From: Euperipatoides rowelli | Lineage: Eukaryota > Onychophora > Udeonychophora > Euonychophora > Peripatopsidae | Reading direction: 5' to 3' (one strand) | Assembly: GCA_003024985.2 (NCBI GenBank) | Contig: PXIH01S0014681.1 | Length of the DNA: 14,081 nt | Shown: positions 1 through 8,420 of the stretch, one piece after another | Numbering within the stretch: position 1 is the stretch's first letter | How the letters are laid out: every line of letters starts with the position of its first letter | Program-made: the position numbers and the translations under genes | The notes under the pieces: model-generated | What the model was told of the DNA's origin: nothing | Databases searched by the model: none | Seen by the model: only the letters and a program-made list of their open reading frames with translations

Positions 1-93
1 GCATTTTGCCGATTCCGGGTAATTGCCGAGTAGTGAAAATTCAGCCGGGTAGGCCGGGTACCGGGTAATTGCCGGGTACCCATCCCATCACTA
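1..93. mobile_element. Partial end of a hAT-like non-autonomous transposon with GCCGGGTA repeats
   Basis: The stretch is far more GC-rich than its surroundings and is made of degenerate copies of GCCGGGTA, several joined by AATT. It ends in GGGTACCCATCCCATCACTA. Read on the other strand this end starts TAGTGATGGGATGGGTACCC, which fits the loose YARNG start of hAT terminal inverted repeats. Subterminal arrays of short GC-rich words are common in such elements. The other end lies outside the window, so neither the partner repeat nor an 8-bp target duplication can be checked. It could instead be a plain short tandem repeat. An 18-base A run follows at 117-134. Confidence 0.4.
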
Positions 94-793
94 ATCGTTG
101 GGCTTTTTCTTTGCATAAAAAAAAAAAAAAAAAATTAAAATCGAATGATCTCTAATATTATTTATTGCTAAGGGATATTTTATTTTTATTGTAAGCTATT
201 ATACTTTATTTTCAATGTGGTCTGTTAGACCAAATTTCCGAGATCTGTATACTAAGAGGACAGTGCCTAAAAATACAGTGCTGTCAAGATGACATGTCCT
301 GATGTCATGCAGCGTTTTTTATAATTTGAAAACGGCTTAATAAACTGAGATTATCTTAATTATTTAATCGAATATAAATAAATGATGAATTAAACATGAA
401 TTTTAAGGTAAAAATAAACCATTTTTGCTTTTCTTAAAATTAGCACTGATAATACACTTTAAACTAATATTTTTAGGTAAAAATAAACTAATCAATTAAA
501 AATAAATAATTAAAAAAATCATTGATAAACCACTTTAAATCATCATGAATTTTGTATTACTCTTATAATATGTAAAATTCAATTTTGTTGTTATTCATTA
601 AATTTTTTTTAATTAAAATATATTAAAGTGGTGCAAATATAAAGTATGTACTGTAGAGTCAAACATTTTGTATTATTATGCTATTGAATTGTTGTTCTGG
701 GTCCATATTTTAATTAGCTCCCATTCATTTTTTAACTTTGACAAGGTCTTTTATTTTTACTCAGTTCCACTACATTTATTGTTTTTAATTCAT
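94..793. other. AT-rich DNA without a recognisable gene
   Basis: I see no gene here. The 14-base word AGGTAAAAATAAAC occurs twice, near 406 and 475, with similar surrounding AT-rich words, which suggests a small degenerate local duplication. The frame at 668-886 (72 codons) is hydrophobic, runs into the first unit of the tandem repeat, and has no family resemblance; I treat it as chance. Confidence 0.6.
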
Positions 794-1163
794 GATAATC
801 TACAAATCTATGTGACTTTCAGATTAAAGTGTTTCTCCATTGTTTTAGATCTAAACTACATATCTACTCATAATGAGGAATTATAAATTAAAGTATTGGC
901 AGGTTAGTGATAACCTCCAAATCTCTGTGACATTCAGAGAAAAATGTCCCTCCATTGTTTTAGATCAAACAAACATGTTCTAAGCCTACATAATATCTGC
1001 TCATGATGAGGAATTATAAATCCAATTATTGATAGGTTAGTGATAACCTCCAAATCTCTGTGACATTCAGAGAAAAGTGTCCCTCCAGTGTATTAGATCA
1101 AAACATGTTCCAAACTACATAATATCTGCTCATGATGAGGAATTATAAATCCATGTATTGAAA
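794..1163. repeat. Three-copy tandem repeat, unit 115-133 bp
   Basis: Copies begin at 794, 909 and 1042. Each starts with GATAAcCTcCAAATCT, passes through TGTGACaTTCAGA, TTTTAGATC and CATAATGAGGAATTATAAA-like words, and ends near TATTGATAGGTTAGT. Copies 2 and 3 are closest to each other; copy 1 is shorter and more diverged. Within each unit CTCTG and CAGAG form a small inverted repeat (clear in copies 2 and 3). The third copy fades out near 1163. This is a minisatellite-like array. I see no coding function. Confidence 0.85.
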
Positions 1164-2198
1164 GCTTAATAAATAATAAAACATTAGGATATATTAGAAG
1201 AATGGAGTCTGGCAGAGAACATTCTATCTTTATATGAACTTTTTAGAAAGCTGTGTTAACAAAAATAGTATGAAGGATAATATTTGAAATGTTCATATTT
1301 CTTAGCATTTAGATATAATTATTAACAGTTGGATCACAAATGCTTTTTTATATAACCATATTTATACACATTTTTTAATTATTTTAAAAATTGGTAATTA
1401 GTCTAAAAATAATAGTCTATAATCTGTGGAAGAAAACTAGAATGGTGACTCTTAATGGAAACTTGGAAAAGCCATAGAACATAATAACAAGATTTAACAG
1501 AAACTTCTTCATTAATTTATCCTTTGACATAAAGTATGCATCTCTGTTATCATCAGCTAATCTAGTACTAGATTCTTTATTAACTTTGTTGATCATAATT
1601 TATGCTTATAGGAATTATACAATTAGGCCTATTATGTGAATCATTGAGTTGAATGAACTATGTTATTAATCTTATTCTATAACTAAAATGATTCCTTAGT
1701 GTTTTTTACAGATACATAGTTATTGTCATTTATCTCTCTTGAATATCATTTGCTCTTGATCTATCCTCCAATACATTCTCCCCTTCTATAAATTGTAATA
1801 GGTTTTCCCCATTCAAGGTATAGATACAATATCTTTTTATTATTATTAATATTTATTTCAGAACACACCATAGAAAGCTATACAGTGCCTATACATGTTA
1901 CATTTATACTTTTACTGAGATTTGCCACTAAATCATAATCCACTTACCTAAACTGATATTATTAATACCTTTTGAATTCTCACCATTTCCTGAAGCATTT
2001 GACATGTAATGTAGAATATGAGTAAACCAATATGTTATCCTGAATAATAAATATTTATAGCGTTATGTTTTAAATATAATCATTATAATATGTTAATGCA
2101 ATTTTAATACTGGAATTATTTAGTAGCCTCATTAATTCACTAAATCTATGAATGATTAAATCTTGATTATTTCCTCCTAATTTATTGAATTGGTAATC
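1164..2198. other. AT-rich DNA without a recognisable gene
   Basis: About 1 kb of low-complexity AT-rich sequence with frequent stops in all frames. I find no TIR pair, tandem repeat or RNA gene. It could be intron or intergenic. Confidence 0.6.
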
Positions 2199-3879
2199 CA
2201 GGAATTTTAGGAAACATAGAGGAGGGGGGGTGATACAAAGCTGAATTTTGTTATAAATGCTCAGTTAAGCATGGAGTTTAACATACTAAAAGTCCTGAAG
2301 GATCCTGAGTGTGCTTCCACAGCTATGTTGTTGAAGTGACCTCAAAATTAATTTTTTCTTGAATATCTCATGAATAGCGGCTCTTCTGACAACTTTTTAT
2401 AACTTAAAATGCAGGAAATTTAGTTTCAAACAAAAAAAGTCATTATCAATTTTTTCACTAGTCCATTCCTTCACCCTCTAAACCCATGAAAGGTAAATTT
2501 GAATTTGTGAAAATTGCTATACTGTGAGATATACTTATTTTAAAAAATGTTTTAAAAATACATTGCATTAGCAAAAGTCCCCTGTGATGGAAAGCAGTAT
2601 GAATAAAATAGTATAATGGTCATCTGTAGATGATAAGCTAGAAATCTGCCATTGAATTATTATGGGTATCTTAATTATTTATTGTTTGCTTGTTTCCACA
2701 CAATCGTGGCATACATTTTTAAATGTGGTATTCCTCGGAAAGTCTAATCCATAGCTTTTTAGTAGTTTATTTAAGCTTCAATCTTTTAACATTCTAGGCT
2801 ACCTGGTTCTTCAACTGCTTCATCGGCTGAATCCATTAGTTCATAGTTTGCAGCATTATATGTTGAATCACTATTTTCATCATTCAATGTTTCATTATGT
2901 GAGGAGTGTGTTTCATCTGTTCCACTCTATTACCATATTATTGTCACTCTCTTGATTTGCAGCATCATGTTCTATTTCGGTGTCACTTTCATCAGTGTTT
3001 CTACTATCATCTTCATCTACTTCTTCCAATAACAAGCTAGTTAAATTTTGTTCAATTTCTATTTCCTGCACATCATTCATATCGTCAATTTCTATTTCTA
3101 TTTTGGCAGAGTTTTTGCATGAAATACTACTGCAATGCACACAAATAGTAGAACACTTCAATCCTGTTTTTCGGCATCCACAAGCTTTACCGCATCCTGC
3201 CAAACGACCACAAAAAAAAATTGATTGAATTGGAGATAAAAAGGTTCAGTTGGTCAGCCCCAGTTTTGTGGAAACAATTTATTTCCTTGCCATATTTGCA
3301 CTTTGATGGTAGACATTTAGGTAATACATATTTTCAGCATCTTGACAGGAGGTAATATTGATAGGCTTTTTTCCCCACCTAAAATACCTTTCTTAAAACA
3401 TAAAAACAATGTTTGTTTGGTGACTCTTTTGTTCCAGCCACAGTTATTTCCCCTTGTGAAGCCGTCTCGGATTTAAATGTTTGAGCTGCCTCTTCAAGAT
3501 CTTCTCTCTTTTGCAGTATCTTGCATAATGATAATTTTACCTTGCCAAAAATAGCTGAGTTGCAATCGCAACCGGGTAAAGCATGCAGAAATAAAATGTT
3601 CATTTTAAGGCCAGGTTTAACATTTCAGACTGTGAGATGAATACAGAGTGTTTTTCACCTTGCCTTTTCCTGGTTTTACAAAAAGAATTTCTGATGTACT
3701 AATAGGTCAACATCTCCAACTATAGCACAGTTTCTCGTGGCCATCATACAATCGATTGCAGTGATAACAATAAGACAATCTGCATCTTCATCAGATTGTT
3801 TAATGTCATAATCATTTTCAATGAACTTTTACATAAGAGCGATATCAGGTTGGCCTTATTATGGCTATTTGATAGGAAA
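2199..3879 (-). repeat. Left arm of the foldback
   Basis: The arm runs outward from the loop: truncated pseudogene (minus strand, to 2767), then about 570 bp of 3' non-coding DNA reaching CCAGGAAT at 2199. The outer segment contains AGGAGGGGGGGTGATACAAA and a conserved block around 2452-2485 (CACTAGTCcattCCTTC...) that is matched in the right arm at 5343-5379. It preserves the uninterrupted site (CCTTCAGGACTTTTAG on the minus strand, near 2290) that is split by an insertion in the right arm. Relative to the right arm it has deletions in the coding region near 3225 and 3420. Confidence 0.88.
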
Positions 3880-3921
3880 TTCTCTTGGGCTACAGTAACA
3901 TTCAATGTCTGGAGTAAAGTT
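2767..3921 (-). pseudogene. 5'-truncated PIN-like/CXC-domain family pseudogene (left copy)
   Basis: Reading inward to outward on the minus strand, broken frames give, in order: AQENFLSNSHNKANLISLL, DADCLIVITAIDCMMA, VGD.VDLLV, FLHALPGCDCNSAIFGKVKL, LQKREDLEEAAQTF, VLRKVF, then GCGKACGCRKTGLKCS followed by CVHC and SCKN, and an acidic tail (EIEIDD, EEVDEDD). These match a large uncharacterised metazoan family: acidic residues of a PIN/FEN1-like nuclease fold, an 'FLHA-GCDTTSA' signature, and a C-terminal Tesmin/TSO1-like cysteine cluster. The family's biochemical role is not established to my knowledge; its high copy number suggests a link to mobile elements. The N-terminal half is missing, and frameshifts and deletions separate the frames at 3744-3932, 3379-3603 and 2913-3203. 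The cysteine cluster is better kept here than in the right copy. AATAAA (TTTATT, 2766-2771) overlaps the stop. Confidence 0.82.
3880..3921. other. 42-base loop at the centre of the palindrome
   Basis: The perfect symmetry ends at 3879 and resumes at 3922. On the minus strand the loop continues in frame with the left pseudogene and encodes LQTLNVTVAQEN just before FLSNSHNK, so it is coding sequence of the left copy, not foreign spacer. The right copy lacks this segment, which places the inversion junction at about 3921/3922, inside the gene. Confidence 0.75.
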
Positions 3922-5074
3922 TTTCCTATCAAATAGCCATAACAAGGCCAACCTGATATCCCTCCTTATGAAAAAGTTCATTGAAAATGATTATGATGTT
4001 AAACAAGCTGATGAAGATGTAGATAGGCTAATTTTTATCACCATGATCGATTGCATGATGGCTAAGAGAAACTGTGTGTAGTTGGAGATGATATTGACCT
4101 ATTAGTAATGTTCATAGTATTTACTCCTGCAACATCAGAAATTCTTTTTGTAAAAGACAAGGTGAAAACGACCTTGTATTCATCTCACAGTTTGAATGTT
4201 AAACCTGCCCTTAAAAATAGCATTTTATTTCTGCATGCTTTACCTGGTTGTGATTATACCTAAGCTATTATTGGCAAGGTAAAACTACCATTATGCAAGA
4301 TGCTGCAAAAGAGAGAAGATATTGAAGAGGCAACTCAAACATTTGAATCTGAGACAGCTTCACAAGGGGAAATAACTGTGGCTGGAACAAAAAAATTTCC
4401 TTGCTCTGTATGGTGCAAAATTTCAAACAAACATCATTTTGTATGTTTTAAGAAAGGTTTTTTAGGTGGGAAAAAAGCCTATCAATATTACCGCCTATTC
4501 ATGATGTTACAAATATGCATTCCTTCGTGTCTACCATCAAGTGCGAATATGGCAAGGAAATCATTTGTTTCCACAAAACTGGGGCTAACAAACTGTACCT
4601 TATTTAACTCCAATTCCATCTACCTTGGTGCCTGCACCACCAAATGCTTCGGAATCAATTTTTTGTGGTTGTTTGACAGGATGCGGTAAGGCCTGTGGAT
4701 ACCAAAAAACGGGATTGAAGTTTTCTACTATTTGTGCAATAACCCTGCCAGAATAGAAATGGAAATTAAAAATATTGATGGTGTGCAGGAAATAGAAATT
4801 GAACAAAATTTAACTTGGTTGTTATTGGAAGAAGTAGATGAAGATGATAGTATAAACACAAAAGTGACACTGAAATAGAACTTGTTGCTGCAAATAAAGA
4901 GAGTGACAATAATATGGTAATAGAGTGGAACAGAACACACTCTTCACATAATGAAACATCGAATGATGAAATAGTGACTCAACAGATAATACTGCAAACT
5001 AAGAACAACTGGATTCAGTCGATGAAGCAGTTGAAGAGCCAGGTAGAGTGTCTAAAAGATTGAGGCTCAAATAA
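3922..5074 (+). pseudogene. 5'-truncated PIN-like/CXC-domain family pseudogene (right copy)
   Basis: Same family as the left copy. In order the plus strand gives FLSNSHNKANLISLLMKKF, DEDVDRLIFITMIDCMMA, VGDDIDLLV (after a frameshift), ILFLHALPGCDYT followed by a stop, AIIGKVKLPLCKMLQKRED, then after a shift at the A7 run near 4390 FLALYGAKF and VLRKVFLGGKKAYQYYR, then YHQVRIWQGN, PIPSTLVPAPPNASESIFCG, GCGKACGYQKTGLKFSTICA, an acidic segment, and a basic end KRLRLK before TAA at 5072-5074. Family cysteines are lost (CGC to CGY, KCS to KFS), and about 20 bases of the second cysteine group are deleted near 4739. The frame open from 4300 to 4689 is only part of this decayed gene. AATAAA at 5070-5075 overlaps the stop codon. 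Clearly non-functional as protein. Confidence 0.82.
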
Positions 5075-5075
5075 A
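5070..5075 (+). promoter_or_regulatory. AATAAA polyadenylation signal overlapping the pseudogene stop
   Basis: AATAAA is formed by the last lysine and stop codon (AAATAA) plus the next base, and the same arrangement is kept in the left arm (TTTATT at 2766-2771). Conservation in both arms says it belonged to the parental element. Whether it was the used signal is not known, since homologous sequence continues for about 570 bp downstream in both arms. Confidence 0.4.
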
Positions 5076-5540
5076 CTAATAAAAACTATGGATTAGACTT
5101 TCCGGGAATAACACATTTAAAATTTATGCCACGGTTGTGTGGAAGCAAGAAAACAATAAATAATTAGGATAACCATAATAATTCAATGGCTGATTTCTAG
5201 CTTATCATCTACAGATGACCACTACTATTTTATTCATACTGCTTTCCATCACAGGGAACTTTTGCTATTGCAATGTATTTTTAAAACATTTTTTTAATAA
5301 GCATATCTCACAGTATCTCAATTTTCACAAAATCAAATTTAATGTTTCTTGGTTTAGCGGGCGAAGGAGTCGACTAGTGAAAAAATTGATAAATGACTTT
5401 TTTTGTTTGAAATTAAATTTCCTACATTTTAAGCTATAAAACGACAGAAGAGCTGTCATTCATGAGATATTCATAGAAAAATCAATTTTGAGGTCATTTC
5501 AAGGTCGTAGATGTGGAAGCACACTCAGGACCCTTCAGGG

Positions 5541-6318
5541 GCTATGTTTTTTAAAAACCTCTGAGCTTGAGCTACAAGTAGCTGTACACATCACAGAGTA
5601 CAAATAGAGCGAGACAGAGTCTGAGATTATTAAAATACGCTAACAGAGTAATAAAATATGGAGATGAAAGGAGAAAAAGTGTAAAATATATACTTAAAAA
5701 AAAGGCCTTTAAAAACCTAATATTAGCTAAATCTTCACTAGAAGATGATGCTTTTAAAGGTCTATGGTCAGACAGAAAAAAAAACAATGTCCATGACAAT
5801 ATTCAAACATGTGATTTCCATTTTAAAGTTGGCATGCTTGCAATCTGTGCCACCAACACATAGAACTAGCATCTGGATCTCAGACATCACCTATCCTTCA
5901 GCCAAACATTGGCGGTAGCTATTGCTATCTCATTGACTGAAAACAATTCATTTTTCAGCATTTAAAAATAATCACTGTCATGGTATAAGATCACTTATAG
6001 TCAAAATAAAAAAAATATATAGAGAGAAAGTAGTTCCTAGATAAACATTAGACCAGATAAGTCATATTTGACACATGTAAATATCAATAAACTTTATTTT
6101 CTTCCATTTTTAATTTTGATTGTGTTGCGATTCATTGTGGGTAGCACTCTAACTACCGATGCTTTTACTTGGGTCGAGTAAGAGCTCAATCCTATATTGC
6201 TCGGAATTTATTAAAATCCGATAAAGAGCATGCTCCGATTTTTTAAAAATCCACTTTCTCTGGATTCAAAGCACGCTCTTATGTATTTCAAGTACTCTGA
6301 GATTTTAAAAAACATACC
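5541..6318. mobile_element. 778-bp TIR element inserted in the right arm, CAGGG target duplication
   Basis: Start GCTATGTTTTTTAAAA and the reverse complement of the end, GGTATGTTTTTTAAAA, match at 15 of 16 bases; weaker similarity (CTCTGAG/CTCAGAG, then CTTGAgcTAC/CTTGAaaTAC) extends the TIR to about 35 bp. CAGGG occurs immediately outside on both sides (5536-5540, 6319-6323). The left arm shows the unoccupied site, CTTCAGGACTTTTAG. Inside are short palindromes: AGCTACAAGTAGCT (5570-5583), TCGGAATTT/AAAATCCGA (6201-6221), and GAGCATGCTC (6227-6236). A plus-strand frame without stops at 5582-5860 (93 codons, lysine-rich, no early ATG) matches nothing I know. Five-base duplications occur in a few superfamilies, but these termini do not let me assign one. 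It is too short to carry a transposase, so non-autonomous. Confidence 0.75.
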
Positions 6319-6432
6319 CAGGGCTTTTAGTATGTCAAACTCTATGCTTAACTGAGCATTTATACCAAAATTCAGCTTTGTATAATTTTTTCCCCCTATT
6401 CCCTAAAATATTGACTAACATTCCTGGGCTAT

Positions 6433-7074
6433 GGTGGATAAAAATTAGTGCAGTGCTAACTTAAACATTAGGCCGCTAGCCTATATGAATTTGTAGCCAG
6501 TTAGAGGATATTTGTGATTGCATTATTCCAATTAGTTAATGCGAAGTTTTTTTGTATTTGTGCATGAGCACAGAAACATCCAGGTCTGAGATCTGAAGGG
6601 ATTTGACAGAAATTAAGTTCTAAAAAAGCATTTCCATTTATGTTGTAATACATTAGGTACTGTATCCAGTTGACTTATCACACATAAAAATATATACAGT
6701 AGGCCTATATTCATGCATGTTCTCCCAATCCATTATCAAGCAACTGTTTCTATACTGTGTTCTTTAAGAATTTTTTTTTAGTGATCATGATAAAAGAGCT
6801 AATAATAATGAAAGCATAATTATTTTTAATTATTTATGGCATAAAGCCTTTTATTTTCAATTTTCATTTGTCTAATGTTTAGGCTAAACATAATTTGAAG
6901 TCAACTATAAATTACATGCAATTTCAATTAAGATGTGACCTATATTTCATTATTAAAACTTCCTTTTTCGTTTTTATTAGTTTAAATTAGTCAAAACTTG
7001 AACTAGATAAAGAATTTGAAATCTATCATAATAATTATTGTTAGTGAGCTGGAAACTGGTTTTTACCTTGCAAC
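6433..7074. other. AT-rich DNA without a recognisable gene
   Basis: No gene or clear repeat. It includes the word GTAGGCCTATATTCATGCATG-like sequence near 6700 and several AT-rich runs. Nothing else is supportable. Confidence 0.55.
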
Positions 7075-7284
7075 TTTTTTTTTATTTATTTAATGCGCTT
7101 ACTTATTAATAATAATTTCTTGTATTGTTTTCATTTTTATAGAAATATTGTAAATTATATAGTTAACAGTTTTTTTTATTTATTTAATGCGCTTACTTAT
7201 TAATAATAATTTCTTGTATTGTTTTCATTTTTATAGAAATATTGTAAATTATATAGTTAACAGTTTTTTTTATTTATTTAATGT
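7075..7284. repeat. Near-perfect 94-bp tandem duplication, 2.2 copies
   Basis: Copy 1 (7076-7169) and copy 2 (7170-7263) are identical by eye through TTTATTTATTTAATGCGCTT, ATTAATAATAATTTCTTG, TTTTTATAGAAATATTG and ATATAGTTAACAG. A third partial copy (T-run plus TATTTATTTAATG) ends at about 7284. Copies differ at most in the length of the leading T run. The lack of divergence suggests a recent slippage or unequal-exchange event, or an assembly artefact in low-complexity DNA. Confidence 0.9.
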
Positions 7285-7772
7285 CATGTTTGTTCATAAG
7301 TACTGCCTGATTCCATGAAAGTTTAATTACAGATGGAAGTAATTGTGGAAATAATAATATTGACCTTACTATTAGAACTTGTTTGATATTCTTATTATTA
7401 TGTTAATAATGTTATAAGGGTGGTTGTCTTTTTTTTTAAACCTTTGTATTCAATTTAAAATTGCTTAATTATGCCCAATTAAATATAAATATAATCATTT
7501 ATAAAATTTCATTGTTTTTTAATTGAAAATTGCACACCTAAAGATTTGTTAGATGATTCAGATGCTTTTTATTGAACAATAGATTTTGAAAAATTCCAAT
7601 CCATATATTATATACAGTATATTACACTTTAAATTTATTGACTGAAAATACTTTGTAAAAGTGCTTTTGAAAGCAGGTATTGCTTTTAGTTTGGCCGACA
7701 ATATGGATTTGAATTCAGATATCTGGAATCCAATGCTTTTCCTCCATAGATGTACTTCTTCATAGTCTTGAT
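7285..7772. other. AT-rich DNA without a recognisable gene
   Basis: No gene, tandem array or TIR pair is evident. A short IR-like word TATATACAGTATATTA lies near 7610. Confidence 0.55.
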
Positions 7773-7860
7773 CAATGTTTCTTAAACTGGGGTCCTTGGA
7801 ACCTGGGAGTCCACAAGTTTATGGTCAGGGTCCATGAGCGAGTACAATTTTTTAAAAGTA
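7773..7860 (+). mobile_element. hAT-like terminal fragment
   Basis: The sequence CAATGTTTCTTAAACTGGGG followed by TCCTTGGAACC and GGTCCATGAG resembles the widespread hAT terminal inverted repeat of the type CAGNGNTTCTYAAACTGGGG with a downstream 'GGTCC...' block. I did not find the matching opposite end in the window, so this is either a solo end, a truncated copy, or one whose partner was destroyed by the repeats at 7906-8383. The call rests on similarity to remembered consensus only. Confidence 0.4.
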
Positions 7861-7905
7861 AAATTAGTTTTTTTATGTAATCAAATTATTTTGTTCAAAA
7901 AACAA

Positions 7906-8383
7906 TAAACAATTACATAAATGATAATTTTAAAAATGTTAATTTACATATTGGGGTATATCTGAATATAGACAATATCGATAAAAAAAGAATAAGTATA
8001 TACAAATAATCTTATACAGCACAATATTTAGAACATATACTGTAGTAGGCTATGTACATTGCTACCTTTTGAGTATCTTGTATGCAAAGCTTATTTGTAT
8101 ATCTATAGTCAATAAATTATTATCTGAATAATAATTATAAATTATAAACAATTAAATAAATGATAATTTTAAAAATGTTAAGTTACATATTGTGGTATAT
8201 CTGTATATAGACAATATCGATTAAAAAAAAATAAGTATATACAAACAATCTTATACAGCACAATATTTAGAACATATACTGTAGTAGGCTATGTACATTG
8301 TTACCTTTTGAGTATCTTGTATGCAAAGCTTATTTGTATATCTATAGTCAATAAATTATTATCTGAATAATAATTATAAATTA
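7906..8383. repeat. 239-bp tandem duplication, two copies
   Basis: Copy 1 is 7906-8144 and copy 2 is 8145-8383, both starting TAAACAATTA and ending ATAATTATAAATTA, with no length difference. I count about nine substitutions, nearly all in the first half; the last 115 bases (CTTATACAGCACAATATTTA onwards) differ at only one position (GCTACC/GTTACC). Each copy holds an AATAAA (near 8111 and 8350). Because a Gypsy-like primer-binding site and gag remnant follow 40 bases downstream, the unit may derive from an LTR region. Confidence 0.9.
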
Positions 8384-8420
8384 GTATATCATGTATTCAT
8401 TTGTTATTAAGACAACAAAT

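Larger units (their letters stand above)
2199..6428. mobile_element. 4.2-kb foldback element (long imperfect palindrome) with two inverted pseudogene copies
   Basis: Sequence from 2199 to 3879 reappears in reverse complement from 3922 to 6428, once a 778-bp secondary insertion (5541-6318) is removed. The centre is 39 bp with one internal mismatch (GATATCAGG...GATAGGAAA), flanking a 42-base loop. The outer edges are CCAGGAAT at 2199 and ATTCCTGG ending at 6428; beyond them the flanks no longer match clearly, and I see no target-site duplication. Two stretches I compared had about 94% identity (5 differences in 82 and 3 in 52), but indels are common. Both arms hold the 3' portion of the same gene, 5' ends facing inward, with 3' non-coding sequence outside. 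It may be a mobile foldback unit with giant terminal inverted repeats, or a one-off inverted duplication of a single truncated element. Confidence 0.9.
3922..6428 (+). repeat. Right arm of the foldback, interrupted by a 778-bp insertion
   Basis: This arm is the inverted counterpart of 2199-3879. It carries the truncated pseudogene to 5074 and then 3' non-coding DNA, broken at 5541-6318 by a transposon-like insert, and continuing as TTTTAGTATGTcAAACTC to TTCAGCTTTGTAT and finally ATTCCTGG at 6428. Without the insert it is about 1.73 kb, close to the left arm. Confidence 0.88.

Noticed and set aside
668-886. 72-codon plus-strand frame
   Set aside because: Hydrophobic chance frame in AT-rich DNA that overlaps the first tandem-repeat unit; the other units do not keep the frame.
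2980-3228. 82-codon plus-strand frame, serine-rich
   Set aside because: Antisense shadow of the left pseudogene's acidic tail and cysteine cluster.
4600-4940. Two minus-strand frames of 68 and 70 codons
   Set aside because: Antisense shadows of the right pseudogene copy; they mirror the family sequence in the wrong direction.
5215-5439. 74-codon plus-strand frame
   Set aside because: Lies in the 3' non-coding part of the right arm; the matching left-arm sequence does not keep it open.
5572-5799. 75-codon minus-strand frame, hydrophobic
   Set aside because: Antisense of the lysine-rich open frame inside the nested element; composition explains it.
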